Position numbers and translations under genes: made by a program. The notes beneath the pieces are model-generated. The model saw nothing but the letters and a program-made list of their open reading frames with translations, was not told the DNA's origin and made no database searches. 64,000 nucleotides of DNA from positions 558,001-622,000 of the forward strand of contig NZ_LR733304.1 of the NCBI RefSeq assembly GCF_902506105.1, read 5' to 3'. The stretch comes from Aeromicrobium sp. 9AM. Its GTDB lineage: Bacteria; Actinomycetota; Actinomycetes; Propionibacteriales; Nocardioidaceae. Of the stretch, positions 36,682 through 45,400 are shown piece by piece; the first letter of the stretch is position 1; every line of letters begins with the position of its first letter.

Positions 36682-38496
36682 ATGCCCCTTATGGCCACTG
36701 ACGGAACGGTCGATGTCCCCCTGTCCGAGGGGCTCGAGCACACGCAGGACGAGTGGGAACAGGCCACCGCTGCGGTGCTCCGCAAGGCGCGCAAGCTTGC
36801 CGACGACGCGCCGGACAGCGAGGTGTGGTCCAAGCTCGCCACCACGACGCTGGACGGCATCACCGTCACCCCGCTCGGCACGCCCGATCTGACCCGCGAC
36901 GTGGCCGACGGCGGGCTGCCCGGTCAGGCGCCGTTCACCCGTGGCAGCGCTGCGGCGAGCGAGCTCGACGGGTGGGACGTACGCGCGTGGTTCGCCGACC
37001 CGGACGCCGAGCGCACCGCCAAGGACGTCGTCACCGATCTGGAGAACGGGGTCAACTCCCTGTGGCTCTCGGTCGGTGGTGGCGCGATCCCGGTCGATGC
37101 CCTCGCGACGATCCTCGAACCGGTCTTCCTCGACCTTGCTGCGGTCGTCCTCGACGCGCCGACGGAGCCGCTCGCCGCCGCGCGAGCCTTGGCTGGGGTG
37201 CTGGAGGACAAGGCGGTCACCGCAGCGCACGGCACGTCGTTCGGTGCTGATCCGCTCGGCGCCACGCTGCGCGGCCACGGCGACACGGACCTCGGGATCG
37301 TCGCCGAGGTCGCGGCACTGGCCAAGCCAGACGGCGTACGCGCCGTCACGGTTGACGCGACGGCGGCGCACGACGCCGGAGCCTCCGACGTCCAGGAGCT
37401 CGCCTGGTCCCTTGCCGCCGGCGTCACCTACCTGCGCGCCCTCGTCGATGCCGGCCACAGCGTCGACGACGCAGCGGCCCTGATCGACTTCCGCTACGCC
37501 GCGACGGACGAGCAGTTCCCCACGATCGCCAAGCTCCGCGCCGCCCGCAGGCTGTGGAACCGGGTGGCCGAGCTCAGCGGTGTCACGACCGCCGCGGCCG
37601 GCCAGCTGCAGCACGCCGTGACGTCCCGCCCGATGATGGCGAAGTACGACCCGTACGTGAACATGCTCCGCACGACCGTCGCGGCGTTCTCCGCAGGTGT
37701 CGGGGGAGCCGCCTCCGTCACGGTGCTGCCGTTCGACGAGCCGCTGGGCCTGCCGGAGCAGTTCAGCCGCCGCATCGCCCGCAACACCTCGAGCCTGCTG
37801 ATCAGCGAGTCCCACGTCGCCGCGGTCGCCGACCCGGCCGGGGGAGCGCACGCCGTCGAGAAGCTGACGGACGACCTCGCGCGCGCCGCCTGGACGCTCT
37901 TCGGTGAGATCGAGGGCAGGGGCGGGCTCGTCGCGTCCCTTGACTTCCTCCGCGACGCCATCGCCGAGACCGTGTCGGCACGAGCCCTCGACATCGCGAA
38001 GCGCAAGCGGCCGATCACGGGCGTCTCGGAGTTCCCCAATCTCCACGAGGAGCTGCCGGAGCGCCGCCCCTACGGTCACCCGATCGACGTGCACCGTTAC
38101 GCCGGGGAGTACGAGGCCCTGCGCGATGACCGGGCGGCGACGCCGGTGTTCCTCGCGTCGATGGGCACCGTGGCGGCCTACACCGCCCGCGGCACGTTCG
38201 CCGCCAACCTGCTCGCCGCCGGCGGCATCGACACCGTCGTCGCCGGGCCGACCGAAGGCGTCGACGACGTCCTCAAGGCGTACGACGAGGCGGGCAGGCC
38301 CGCGACGGTCTGCCTGGTCGGCAACGACAAGGCGTACGAGGCATGGGGCGCCGACCTGGTGACCGCGCTGCGCGAAGCCGGAGCGACGTACGTCATCGTG
38401 GCCGGCAAGGCGGACATCGGTGCCGACACCAACGCCGCGGCCGGGCTGGACGCCCTCGCGTTCCTCCGTGAGACGCGAGAAAGGTTGAGCGCATGA
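36682..38496 (+). CDS. mutA: Methylmalonyl-CoA mutase, small (alpha-like) subunit
   Basis: A 604-residue mutase-like subunit with an N-terminal TIM-barrel domain (AARRLWNRVAEL, YDPYVNMLRTTVAAFSAGVG) and a C-terminal Rossmann domain that lacks the B12-binding DxHxxG motif, as expected for the non-catalytic subunit of the heterodimer. With MutB it interconverts methylmalonyl-CoA and succinyl-CoA in propionate metabolism. ATG 36682 or 36691 could be the start. The stop at 38494-38496 lies inside an ATGAGCAT sequence that recurs at the start of mutB. Confidence 0.95.
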   Translation: MPLMATDGTVDVPLSEGLEHTQDEWEQATAAVLRKARKLADDAPDSEVWSKLATTTLDGITVTPLGTPDLTRDVADGGLPGQAPFTRGSAAASELDGWDVRAWFADPDAERTAKDVVTDLENGVNSLWLSVGGGAIPVDALATILEPVFLDLAAVVLDAPTEPLAAARALAGVLEDKAVTAAHGTSFGADPLGATLRGHGDTDLGIVAEVAALAKPDGVRAVTVDATAAHDAGASDVQELAWSLAAGVTYLRALVDAGHSVDDAAALIDFRYAATDEQFPTIAKLRAARRLWNRVAELSGVTTAAAGQLQHAVTSRPMMAKYDPYVNMLRTTVAAFSAGVGGAASVTVLPFDEPLGLPEQFSRRIARNTSSLLISESHVAAVADPAGGAHAVEKLTDDLARAAWTLFGEIEGRGGLVASLDFLRDAIAETVSARALDIAKRKRPITGVSEFPNLHEELPERRPYGHPIDVHRYAGEYEALRDDRAATPVFLASMGTVAAYTARGTFAANLLAAGGIDTVVAGPTEGVDDVLKAYDEAGRPATVCLVGNDKAYEAWGADLVTALREAGATYVIVAGKADIGADTNAAAGLDALAFLRETRERLSA

Positions 38497-38505
38497 GCAT
38501 CACAG

Positions 38506-38592
38506 TGGTTTCGAGGCTCTTCGCAGAGCTCATCGCACCTCAACCACCGGTGGTTGAGGTGCGAGGCCGCCAGCGGCCGAGCCTCGAAACCA
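38506..38592. repeat. Nested palindromic element between mutA and mutB
   Basis: The outer arms TGGTTTCGAGGCTC (38506-38519) and GAGCCTCGAAACCA (38579-38592) are perfectly complementary. Inside, 38533-38564 is a perfect 32-bp palindrome (half-site TCGCACCTCAACCACC), and GGCC-GCCAGC-GGCC at 38565-38578 forms a further small hairpin. Elements of this kind recur in intergenic regions of many actinobacteria, from memory. The 10-bp sequence GCATGAGCAT occurs on both sides (38491-38500 and 38610-38619). Confidence 0.9.
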
Positions 38593-38611
38593 TTCGACGG
38601 GAGCTACAGGC

Positions 38612-40795
38612 ATGAGCATTCCGAAGAGCTTCGCCGGGCTGCCGCTGGATCCCGAGCAGCCCTACGAGCCCGACGCCGACACGTATGCCCGCGCGACGGA
38701 CGGCGCTGAGCCGTGGACCGCGCCGGAGGGCATCGACATCGAGGGTCTCTACACGCCCGCCGACCTCGACGGCCTCGACGCGCTCGACACCTACCCCGGC
38801 CTCGCGCCCTACCTTCGCGGCCCCTATCCCGCGATGTACACGACGCAGCCGTGGACGATTCGCCAGTACGCCGGCTTCTCGACCGCCGAGGAGTCCAACG
38901 CGTTCTACCGTCGCAACCTCGCCGCCGGGCAGAAGGGGCTCAGCGTCGCGTTCGACCTGGCGACCCACCGCGGCTACGACTCCGACAACCCGCGCGTCGT
39001 CGGCGACGTCGGCATGGCCGGCGTGGCGATCGACTCGATCTACGACACCCGCAAGCTGTTCGAGGGCATCCCGCTCGACGAGATGAGCGTGTCGATGACG
39101 ATGAACGGTGCCGTGCTGCCGGTGCTGGCGCTCTACATCGTCGCCGCGGAGGAGCAGGGCGTGCCGCCCGAGAAGCTCTCCGGGACCATCCAGAACGACA
39201 TCCTCAAGGAGTTCATGGTCCGCAACACCTACATCTACCCGCCGGCACCCTCGATGCGGATCATCTCGGACATCTTCGCCTACACGGCGCAGAAGATGCC
39301 GCGCTTCAACTCGATCTCGATCTCCGGCTATCACATCCAGGAGGCCGGGGCGACGAACGACCTGGAGCTGGCCTACACGCTGGCCGACGGCGTCGAGTAC
39401 ATCCGGGCCGGCCTCGACGTGGGCCTCGACATCGACGCGTTCGCCCCGCGCCTGAGCTTCTTCTGGGCGATCGGCATGAACTTCTACATGGAGATCGCCA
39501 AGCTCCGCGCGGCTCGCGCCCTGTGGGCCCAGCTGGTCGCCGACTTCAACCCCAAGAACCCCAAGTCGCTGAGCCTGCGGACGCACAGCCAGACCTCCGG
39601 CTGGTCCCTGACGGCGCAGGACGTGTTCAACAATGTCGGGCGTACGTGCATCGAGGCGATGGCCGCGACCCAGGGGCACACGCAGTCGCTGCACACCAAC
39701 GCACTCGACGAGGCCATCGCGCTGCCGACCGACTTCAGCGCCCGCATCGCTCGAAACACGCAGCTGCTGCTGCAGCAGGAGTCCGGCACGACCGACATCA
39801 TCGATCCGTGGGGTGGCTCCTACTACGTCGAGCGGCTGACCCACGACCTCGCCAACCGCGCCTGGGCCCACATCCAGGAGGTCGAGAAGGCCGGCGGCAT
39901 GTCCAAGGCGATCGAGGCCGGCATCCCCAAGATGCGCATCGAGGAGGCCGCCGCCCGTACGCAGGCCCGCATCGACTCGGGCCAGCAGGCCGTCATCGGC
40001 GTCAACACGTACCGGCTGGCCGACGAGGACCCGCTCGACGTGCTCAAGGTCGACAACAAGGCCGTGTACGCCTCGCAGATCGCCAAGCTCGAGCGACTGC
40101 GGGCCGAGCGCAACCAGGACGACGTCGACGCGGCCCTCGCGGCGCTCACCAGGAGCGCCGAGCGGGGGTCGGCCAGCGACGGCTCCCTCGACGACAACCT
40201 GCTGACCCTCGCGGTCAACGCAGCGCGCGCCAAGGCCACGGTCGGCGAGATCTCCGACGCGCTCGAGAAGGTCTACGGGCGCCACCAAGCCGTGATCCGT
40301 ACGATCTCAGGTGTGTACCGCACCGAAGCCGGCCAAGGCGGCAACATCGACAAGGTCATCGACGCCACCGCGGCGTTCGAGCAGGCCGAGGGCCGCCGGC
40401 CGCGCATCCTCGTCGCCAAGATGGGCCAGGACGGGCACGACCGCGGCCAGAAGGTCATCGTCACGGCCTTCGCCGACATGGGCTTCGACGTCGATGTCGG
40501 CCCGTTGTTCTCCACGCCCGAGGAGGTCGCTCAGCAGGCCGTCGACGCCGACGTGCACATCGTCGGCGTATCGAGCCTCGCTGCGGGTCACCTGACCCTG
40601 CTGCCGGCGCTCAAGCAGGCGCTCGCCGAGATGGGCCGCCCGGACATCATGATCGTGATCGGCGGCGTCATCCCGCCCGACGACGTGCCCACGCTCAAGG
40701 AGATGGGTGCGGCCGCGGTGTTCCTGCCGGGCACCGTCATCGCCGACTCCGCTCTCGACCTGCTCGACAAGCTCCAGACGACACACCACAGCTGA
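38612..40795 (+). CDS. mutB: Methylmalonyl-CoA mutase, large catalytic subunit
   Basis: This 727-residue adenosylcobalamin enzyme isomerises methylmalonyl-CoA to succinyl-CoA. The N-terminal TIM barrel has [20 protein letters not shown] and [17 protein letters not shown] sequence (here [13 protein letters not shown]). The C-terminal B12 domain has [13 protein letters not shown] with the cobalt-ligating H609, then [15 protein letters not shown] and [13 protein letters not shown] 38612 follows GGGAG by 8 bases. It is separated from mutA by 115 bp carrying the palindromic element, but its stop overlaps the meaB start (TGATG). Confidence 0.98.
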   Translation: MSIPKSFAGLPLDPEQPYEPDADTYARATDGAEPWTAPEGIDIEGLYTPADLDGLDALDTYPGLAPYLRGPYPAMYTTQPWTIRQYAGFSTAEESNAFYRRNLAAGQKGLSVAFDLATHRGYDSDNPRVVGDVGMAGVAIDSIYDTRKLFEGIPLDEMSVSMTMNGAVLPVLALYIVAAEEQGVPPEKLSGTIQNDILKEFMVRNTYIYPPAPSMRIISDIFAYTAQKMPRFNSISISGYHIQEAGATNDLELAYTLADGVEYIRAGLDVGLDIDAFAPRLSFFWAIGMNFYMEIAKLRAARALWAQLVADFNPKNPKSLSLRTHSQTSGWSLTAQDVFNNVGRTCIEAMAATQGHTQSLHTNALDEAIALPTDFSARIARNTQLLLQQESGTTDIIDPWGGSYYVERLTHDLANRAWAHIQEVEKAGGMSKAIEAGIPKMRIEEAAARTQARIDSGQQAVIGVNTYRLADEDPLDVLKVDNKAVYASQIAKLERLRAERNQDDVDAALAALTRSAERGSASDGSLDDNLLTLAVNAARAKATVGEISDALEKVYGRHQAVIRTISGVYRTEAGQGGNIDKVIDATAAFEQAEGRRPRILVAKMGQDGHDRGQKVIVTAFADMGFDVDVGPLFSTPEEVAQQAVDADVHIVGVSSLAAGHLTLLPALKQALAEMGRPDIMIVIGGVIPPDDVPTLKEMGAAAVFLPGTVIADSALDLLDKLQTTHHS

Positions 40796-41766
40796 TGGTC
40801 GATGTCGCAGACCTGGCCGACGACGTCCGGGTGGGCAAGCGTGCGGCGATCTCGCGGGCCATCACGCTGATCGAGTCGAGTCGCAGCGACCACCGGGCCG
40901 AGGCGCGTGAGCTGCTCGGCCTTCTGACGCCGGAGGCCGGGGGAGCAGTACGGGTCGGCGTCTCGGGCGTGCCCGGGGTCGGCAAGTCGACGTTCATCGA
41001 GGCCCTCGGCATGCACCTCGTCGAGGAGGGCCACCGCGTCGGCGTGCTCGCGGTCGACCCGTCGAGCGTACGCACGGGTGGCTCGGTCCTCGGCGACAAG
41101 ACCCGCATGTCGAAGCTCGCGGTGAGCCCCGACGCCTACATCCGGCCCTCACCCAGCGCCGGCACCCTCGGCGGCGTCGCGCGCGCGACGAGCCAGGCCA
41201 TGACGGTGCTCGAGGCGGCCGGCTTCGACGTGGTGCTGATCGAGACCGTCGGTGTCGGCCAGTCCGAGATCACGGTGGCCGGCATGGTCGACACGTTCTT
41301 GTTCCTGACGATCGCGCGCACGGGCGACCAGCTGCAGGGCATCAAGAAGGGCATCCTCGAGATCTCCGACGTCGTCGCGGTCAACAAGGCCGACGGCGAG
41401 CGCGTGCAGGAGGCCGAGGCGACGTCCAAGGAGCTCGCCGGGGCGTTGCGCATGGTCTACGCGGGTGGCACCGGCTGGGTCCCGCCCGTCCTCACCTGCT
41501 CGGCGCTCGAGGGCACCGGCATCGACACGGTGTGGAGCAGGATCATCCGGCACCGAGAGTTCCTCGGCCGCAAGGGGCTGCACGAGAAGCGGGCCCAGCA
41601 GCAGCTCGACTTCACCTGGGCCCTGGTCCGCGACGAGCTCGACCAAAGGCTCCGCACCGACTCGCGAGTCGCGGCGATGCGAGAAGAGATCCGTGAAGCC
41701 GTGCTCTCCGGCGAGATGCCCGCCGCCACGGCCGCCGACCGCATCCTCGAGGCGTACGACTCCTGA
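40795..41766 (+). CDS. meaB: Methylmalonyl-CoA mutase-associated GTPase MeaB
   Basis: This 323-residue G3E-type GTPase protects and reactivates the mutase and gates cobalamin loading. Walker A GVPGVGKS is at 58-65; VAVDPSSVRTGGSVLGDKTRM (here VLAVDPSSVR then GDKTRM), ETVGVGQSE and VVAVNKADGE are MeaB signatures. The open frame continues upstream across mutB, but family length and the TGATG junction place the start at 40795. It completes the mutA-mutB-meaB operon. Confidence 0.96.
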   Translation: MVDVADLADDVRVGKRAAISRAITLIESSRSDHRAEARELLGLLTPEAGGAVRVGVSGVPGVGKSTFIEALGMHLVEEGHRVGVLAVDPSSVRTGGSVLGDKTRMSKLAVSPDAYIRPSPSAGTLGGVARATSQAMTVLEAAGFDVVLIETVGVGQSEITVAGMVDTFLFLTIARTGDQLQGIKKGILEISDVVAVNKADGERVQEAEATSKELAGALRMVYAGGTGWVPPVLTCSALEGTGIDTVWSRIIRHREFLGRKGLHEKRAQQQLDFTWALVRDELDQRLRTDSRVAAMREEIREAVLSGEMPAATAADRILEAYDS

Positions 41767-41800
41767 TCCGGCCGCCGCCGGCGTGTGAAACGATCGGGCA

Positions 41801-42592
41801 GTGAAGCGATCCGTCTCGGCCCATCTCCAGCTCCACCTCCACGACAGGGCCGACCTGATCTTCTCGATCGCCGTCGCCGAGGGGCACGATCTCACCGAGA
41901 CCTTCACGATCCGGTCCGGTGGCGCCGAGCTAGAGGCGCACGAGATCGCGGGTCGCCACGGCACCCGGCTGCACCGGCTGACCGGGCCCGCGGGGCACAT
42001 GACGATCGACTACTCAGCCGAGGTCGTCGGCCAGGCCGAGCCGGCCGCGGTCGACGAGCTCGACCTGATCGAGTACCGCCGGCCCAGTCGCTACTGCGAG
42101 TCCGACACGCTGTTCTCGACCGCCAACTCCGAGTTCGCGGGCGTGCACGGCAAGGAGCTGCTCGACGCGGTCAGCTCGTGGGTCGGTGCGCACCTGTCGT
42201 ACGTGCCGGGTGCGAGCCAGCCGACCGACGGCGCCGTGGCCACGATGCTCGCGCGTGAGGGGGTGTGCCGCGACTACGCACACCTCGTCGTGGCCCTGCT
42301 CCGCGCGCTGGACGTGCCCGCGCGGCTGGCTTCGGTGTATGCGCCCGGGCTCTATCCCATGGACTTCCACGCCGTCGCCGAGGCGTACATCGAGGACGCC
42401 TGGCAGGTCGTCGACGCCACGACGCTGGCGCCCCGCGGCAGCCTGCTGCGCATCGCGACCGGCCAGGACGCATCCGAGACCGCGTTCCTGTCCCAGCACT
42501 GGGCGCGGGTCGACCTGCTCTCGATGAACGTCACGGCCGTCGTCGACGTGCTGCCCACGGACGACCTGGCTCAGCTCACGCAGCTGCGCTGA
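41801..42592 (+). CDS. Transglutaminase-like cysteine peptidase family protein
   Basis: A 263-residue protein. An N-terminal beta domain precedes a transglutaminase-like core with the catalytic triad Cys in REGVCRDYAHL, His in DFHAVAEAYI and Asp in QVVDATTLAPRG. The family includes peptidases and amidases; the actual substrate is unknown. There is no signal peptide, so it is probably cytoplasmic. Start GTG 41801, 34 bp after meaB. Confidence 0.85.
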   Translation: MKRSVSAHLQLHLHDRADLIFSIAVAEGHDLTETFTIRSGGAELEAHEIAGRHGTRLHRLTGPAGHMTIDYSAEVVGQAEPAAVDELDLIEYRRPSRYCESDTLFSTANSEFAGVHGKELLDAVSSWVGAHLSYVPGASQPTDGAVATMLAREGVCRDYAHLVVALLRALDVPARLASVYAPGLYPMDFHAVAEAYIEDAWQVVDATTLAPRGSLLRIATGQDASETAFLSQHWARVDLLSMNVTAVVDVLPTDDLAQLTQLR

Positions 42593-42595
42593 GGC

Positions 42596-43240
42596 TCAGG
42601 GCGTCTTGCGGGTGGCCGACTCGGCAGCCTCGCGAAGGCCGTCGACGGTCAGCCGCGGACCATAGCCCGGGGTGTCGGGCTGGACCCGCCACCCTTCGGC
42701 GAGCGGGCCGAGGTCGAGGACGTCGAAACCGACCTCGTCGATGAACGCCGCGACGGCCGCCTTGGCCGCCTCGTCATCGCCCGCCACGGCCAGGGCCCGG
42801 CGATCCGGAGTCCCGGCCGCCTGCGACTCGGCGGTGATGGCCGCGGCCTGGATGTGGTTGAACGCCTTGACGACGTGCGCCCCGGCCAGGTGGCGTTGCA
42901 GGAGCTCCGCGCTGGTCAGCGAGCCGTCCTCGAGCTCGGCGATCACGCCGTCACGCTGCGAGTAGTAGTTGTTGGTGTCGATCACGGGCTTGCCGACGAG
43001 CGGCTCGACCGGCACCGAGCCGATCGCGCTGACGGGCGTCGTGACGACCGCGATGTCGGCGGCCTCCGCAGCGTCAGCCGGTGTGCCGGCCTTGGCCGCG
43101 GGTCCGAGCTCGGCGACGAGCTCGGCGAGCGTCTCCGGCCCGCGAGAGTTGCTGATGACGACGTCGTGCCCGTGGGCGATGGCGGCGCGGGCGAGCTGGC
43201 TGCCGATGTGGCCGGCGCCGATGAGTCCGATGGTGGTCAT
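42596..43240 (-). CDS. F420-dependent NADP reductase-like protein
   Basis: A 214-residue Rossmann protein opening TIGLIGAGHIGSQLARAAIA and containing VVISNSRGP, VIDTNNYYSQRD and VKAFNHIQA. These match the COG2085 group, which includes NADPH:F420 oxidoreductase (Fno) and related NADP-binding proteins. The presence of F420 biosynthesis genes at the end of this window makes an F420 role plausible, but some members do not use F420. The ATG at 43240 is preceded on its strand by a leader carrying a 12-bp hairpin. Confidence 0.75.
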   Translation of the reverse strand: MTTIGLIGAGHIGSQLARAAIAHGHDVVISNSRGPETLAELVAELGPAAKAGTPADAAEAADIAVVTTPVSAIGSVPVEPLVGKPVIDTNNYYSQRDGVIAELEDGSLTSAELLQRHLAGAHVVKAFNHIQAAAITAESQAAGTPDRRALAVAGDDEAAKAAVAAFIDEVGFDVLDLGPLAEGWRVQPDTPGYGPRLTVDGLREAAESATRKTP

Positions 43241-43443
43241 GCAGGGATCAACCGCCGGTCGAGCGTACGTATTTCCACATGAATGCGACGCGGAGGCAGG
43301 GAGTGCCTCCGCGTCGTCCGGACCACCTTTGAGGGAGTAACTCAGAAGGACTAGATCCGTATGGCTCTAATTAACTACATTCTGCGCTAATGTCAAGACT
43401 GCACATCCGGGCCTCGCTCGGATAGCGTGTATGTCACAGGTTG
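43241..43443. promoter_or_regulatory. Promoter and leader region of the F420 reductase-like gene
   Basis: On the minus strand, TTGACA (43396-43391) and TAATTA (43373-43368) are 17 bases apart, the best housekeeping-type promoter in the window. The leader would be about 120 nt. It includes a perfect hairpin, GACGCGGAGGCA (43287-43298) with 43304-43315 and a 5-base loop, lying about 45 bases into the transcript. The hairpin lacks a T tail, so it could be an attenuator, a protein site or the end of a short RNA. Confidence 0.55.
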
Positions 43444-43445
43444 TC

Positions 43446-43535
43446 AGGTCCGAACGATTCGGGGGGATGTTCGGGCCCTCCCACGGCCTGTGCACGGGGC
43501 GCGATTGGCCGGCCATCTCGGGGGGATGGCCGGCC
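43446..43535 (-). ncRNA. Candidate 6C small RNA
   Basis: On the minus strand two hairpins each present the loop core CAUCCCCCCGA. The first pairs GGCCGGCCATC (43525-43535) with 43507-43517; the second pairs 43469-43477 with 43447-43455. Two stem-loops with at least six loop cytosines define the actinobacterial 6C RNA, as I recall the family. The linker is 29 bases. Orientation is inferred from the C runs; the second stem has one A-C mismatch on this strand that is a wobble on the other. I found no clear promoter or U tail. The first hairpin lies 3 bases past the stop of the gene at 43539 and could also terminate it. Confidence 0.55.
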
Positions 43536-43538
43536 TCG

Positions 43539-44465
43539 CTACATCAGTCGCAGCTTGGCGAAGTCGTAGGCGCCGCTGGTGATCCGCCAGCCGCCGATCG
43601 CCCAGTCCTTGCCGGACTCCTGGCGCAGGTAGAACAACGCGTGGGTCGGCACGGTCAGCATGTCGTCACGCCGTTCGGCCGTGTTGAACACCGGGATCGC
43701 GGCCGACGCGTCGAGCGTCGCCACGATCCTCGGCTCGGCCTTCGAGCGGTCGACACTGATCGCGACCTTCGACCACGTGGGATTGACCCAGGCGGCCCGG
43801 TGCCGGTAGCCGTTCGTCGAGTACGCCTTGCCGTAGAACACCCGGCCGTTGCCCGCCGAGGTGTGCTTGGCGCCGGCCGGTGTGCCCTCGCCCCGGAGCA
43901 TGACGAGGCCGAGCTCGTCGCGGGCGTCGACGCTGTCGGGCGTCGCGACGAACCGGTTGATGCGGGCCCGGAACGCGTCGACCGTCGACGGCGCTAGCGC
44001 CGGCAGCACGAAGTCGAGGTCCCTCGGGGCGTACGACGGGCGGGGGATCGCAAGCCTGGAGTAGCGCTTGCCGAAGACGAATGTCACGGCGGCGCACGCG
44101 GCATCATGGACGGCGGCCTTGCCGAACACGTCCTCAGCCTCGGCGGCGCCGGTCGTACGTACGGCGGGGCACCAGTCGACCGACGTACCACTGGCGGTGA
44201 CCGCGTCGGGACGCCCGGGCCACGCTCCGGCCACGGACCCAGGGGCGCGGGCGGCGCTCGGCCTCGAGGGTTCAGGCTCGGGAGTCGGTGTCGTGGCTGT
44301 CGGGCTGGGGGTCGTGGTCGTCGCTGTTGCCGACGGCTTGGCCTGCTCGTCGTCGCCGACCTTGCCGTCGGGGGAGGTCAGTCCGATCACGACGCTGACG
44401 AGCACCACGGCGGCGATGACCCCCGCGAGCATCGTGATCCACTGTGACCGCACGGCGCTCAGCAT
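43539..44465 (-). CDS. Membrane-anchored secreted protein of unknown function
   Basis: A 308-residue protein with an N-terminal membrane anchor (about 11-31, TMLAGVIAAVVLVSVVIGLT), a Thr/Pro/Ser-rich linker of about 50 residues, and an extracytoplasmic domain of about 210 residues with two cysteines (DWCPAVR, DAACAAV) that may form a disulfide. No family was recognised. Sequence near the end, GKDWAIGGWRITSGAYDF, suggests a beta-rich fold. Directly followed by the candidate 6C RNA hairpin. Confidence 0.65.
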   Translation of the reverse strand: MLSAVRSQWITMLAGVIAAVVLVSVVIGLTSPDGKVGDDEQAKPSATATTTTPSPTATTPTPEPEPSRPSAARAPGSVAGAWPGRPDAVTASGTSVDWCPAVRTTGAAEAEDVFGKAAVHDAACAAVTFVFGKRYSRLAIPRPSYAPRDLDFVLPALAPSTVDAFRARINRFVATPDSVDARDELGLVMLRGEGTPAGAKHTSAGNGRVFYGKAYSTNGYRHRAAWVNPTWSKVAISVDRSKAEPRIVATLDASAAIPVFNTAERRDDMLTVPTHALFYLRQESGKDWAIGGWRITSGAYDFAKLRLM

Positions 44466-44524
44466 AGGCGAGTCCGGGAGTCACTCCGGCCCAGCGCGCC
44501 GGGCGTCGACGACCAGCGCAGTCT

Positions 44525-45307
44525 CTACCCGTCCGCCAGCTTCTCGATCAGCAGCTCGACGCCGTCGAGCAGGCGGGCAAGGCCGAACTCGATCTCGTCG
44601 CCGGCGGAGCGCTCGAATGCTCCGGACTCCCAGATCGCGGTCATGGTGGGGAACCGCTCGGGTGAGTAGTAGGTGCCCCAGAAGCTGCTGCGCGAGTCCC
44701 AGTACTCGTCCGCCGTGACGCCCGTGCTCGACGACATGCTCGTGTCGGTGATGAGACTGCGCGCGACCCCGAAGACGTGTGACTCGACGAGGCCCGCCAC
44801 CCGGGCGACCTCCTCGTAGGGGAGCCCGGTCAGCATCACCGCACGGTAGAGGTCTTCTTGAGCATCCATGACGTTGGGCCCCAGGGGCATGCGCCACAGG
44901 TTGGCCCGGATCAGCCACGGATAGGCCTGGTACATCGCCCACGCCTCCCGAGCGTGGAGCTCGACCTGGTCGCGCCACGGCAACGACTGGTCGGGGAGAT
45001 TGCGGGCAGCCCAGGCCCGGTCGACCATCAGCTCGAACAGCTCGTCGCGCCCCGGCACGTACGTGTAGAGGCTCATCGCCCCGACCCCGAGCTGGGCCGC
45101 GACGTTGCGCATGGACAGCTTGTCGACCCCGTCGGCAGCAGCCACGGCCATGCCGGCCTCGATGACCTGGTCGAGCGTCAGCTTCTGCTTCGGTCCGCGT
45201 CCGGCAGGCGCCGGGGGGTCCCACAGCAGCCTGATCATGTGCCGCCCCTCGGGGGTGCCCCACGTCAGCGGGTCGGTGTCGGGGACTGTCGGTCGTTCGT
45301 CGTTCAT
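44525..45307 (-). CDS. TetR-family transcriptional repressor
   Basis: This 260-residue protein has a helix-turn-helix at about 50-90 (NVAAQLGVGAMSLYTYVPGR) preceded by LTLDQVIEAGMAVAAADGVD, and a long ligand-binding C-terminal domain (TetR_C class). It is divergent from a DrrAB-type ABC exporter, so it probably represses that operon and perhaps itself, with release by an exported compound. The start at 45307 has AGGA upstream. Confidence 0.9.
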   Translation of the reverse strand: MNDERPTVPDTDPLTWGTPEGRHMIRLLWDPPAPAGRGPKQKLTLDQVIEAGMAVAAADGVDKLSMRNVAAQLGVGAMSLYTYVPGRDELFELMVDRAWAARNLPDQSLPWRDQVELHAREAWAMYQAYPWLIRANLWRMPLGPNVMDAQEDLYRAVMLTGLPYEEVARVAGLVESHVFGVARSLITDTSMSSSTGVTADEYWDSRSSFWGTYYSPERFPTMTAIWESGAFERSAGDEIEFGLARLLDGVELLIEKLADG

Positions 45308-45332
45308 GGCTGTCCTCATTCGGGTCACGTTC

Positions 45333-45385
45333 TTGTCACACCGTACACCGTATGATGTAATGGTCGGGAACTCAGTACGACGTAC
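45333..45385 (+). promoter_or_regulatory. Exporter promoter with TetR operator candidates
   Basis: TTGTCA (45333-45338), 17 bases, TGTAAT (45356-45361) gives a good promoter reading into the ATPase gene. The inverted repeat TACA-N8-TGTA (45344-45359) covers its -10 region, and GTACG-A-CGTAC (45375-45385) lies just beyond the expected start point. Either could be the TetR site. Confidence 0.45.
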
Positions 45386-45400
45386 GGAAAAGGGACTCAC

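Noticed and set aside
38713-40794. Long upstream extension of the meaB reading frame across mutB
   Set aside because: MeaB homologues begin at the equivalent of 40795; the upstream part is another frame of mutB with no recognisable protein.
43431-43997. Plus-strand ORF across the 6C candidate and the secreted-protein gene
   Set aside because: It is mostly antisense to the better supported minus-strand gene and has no family features.
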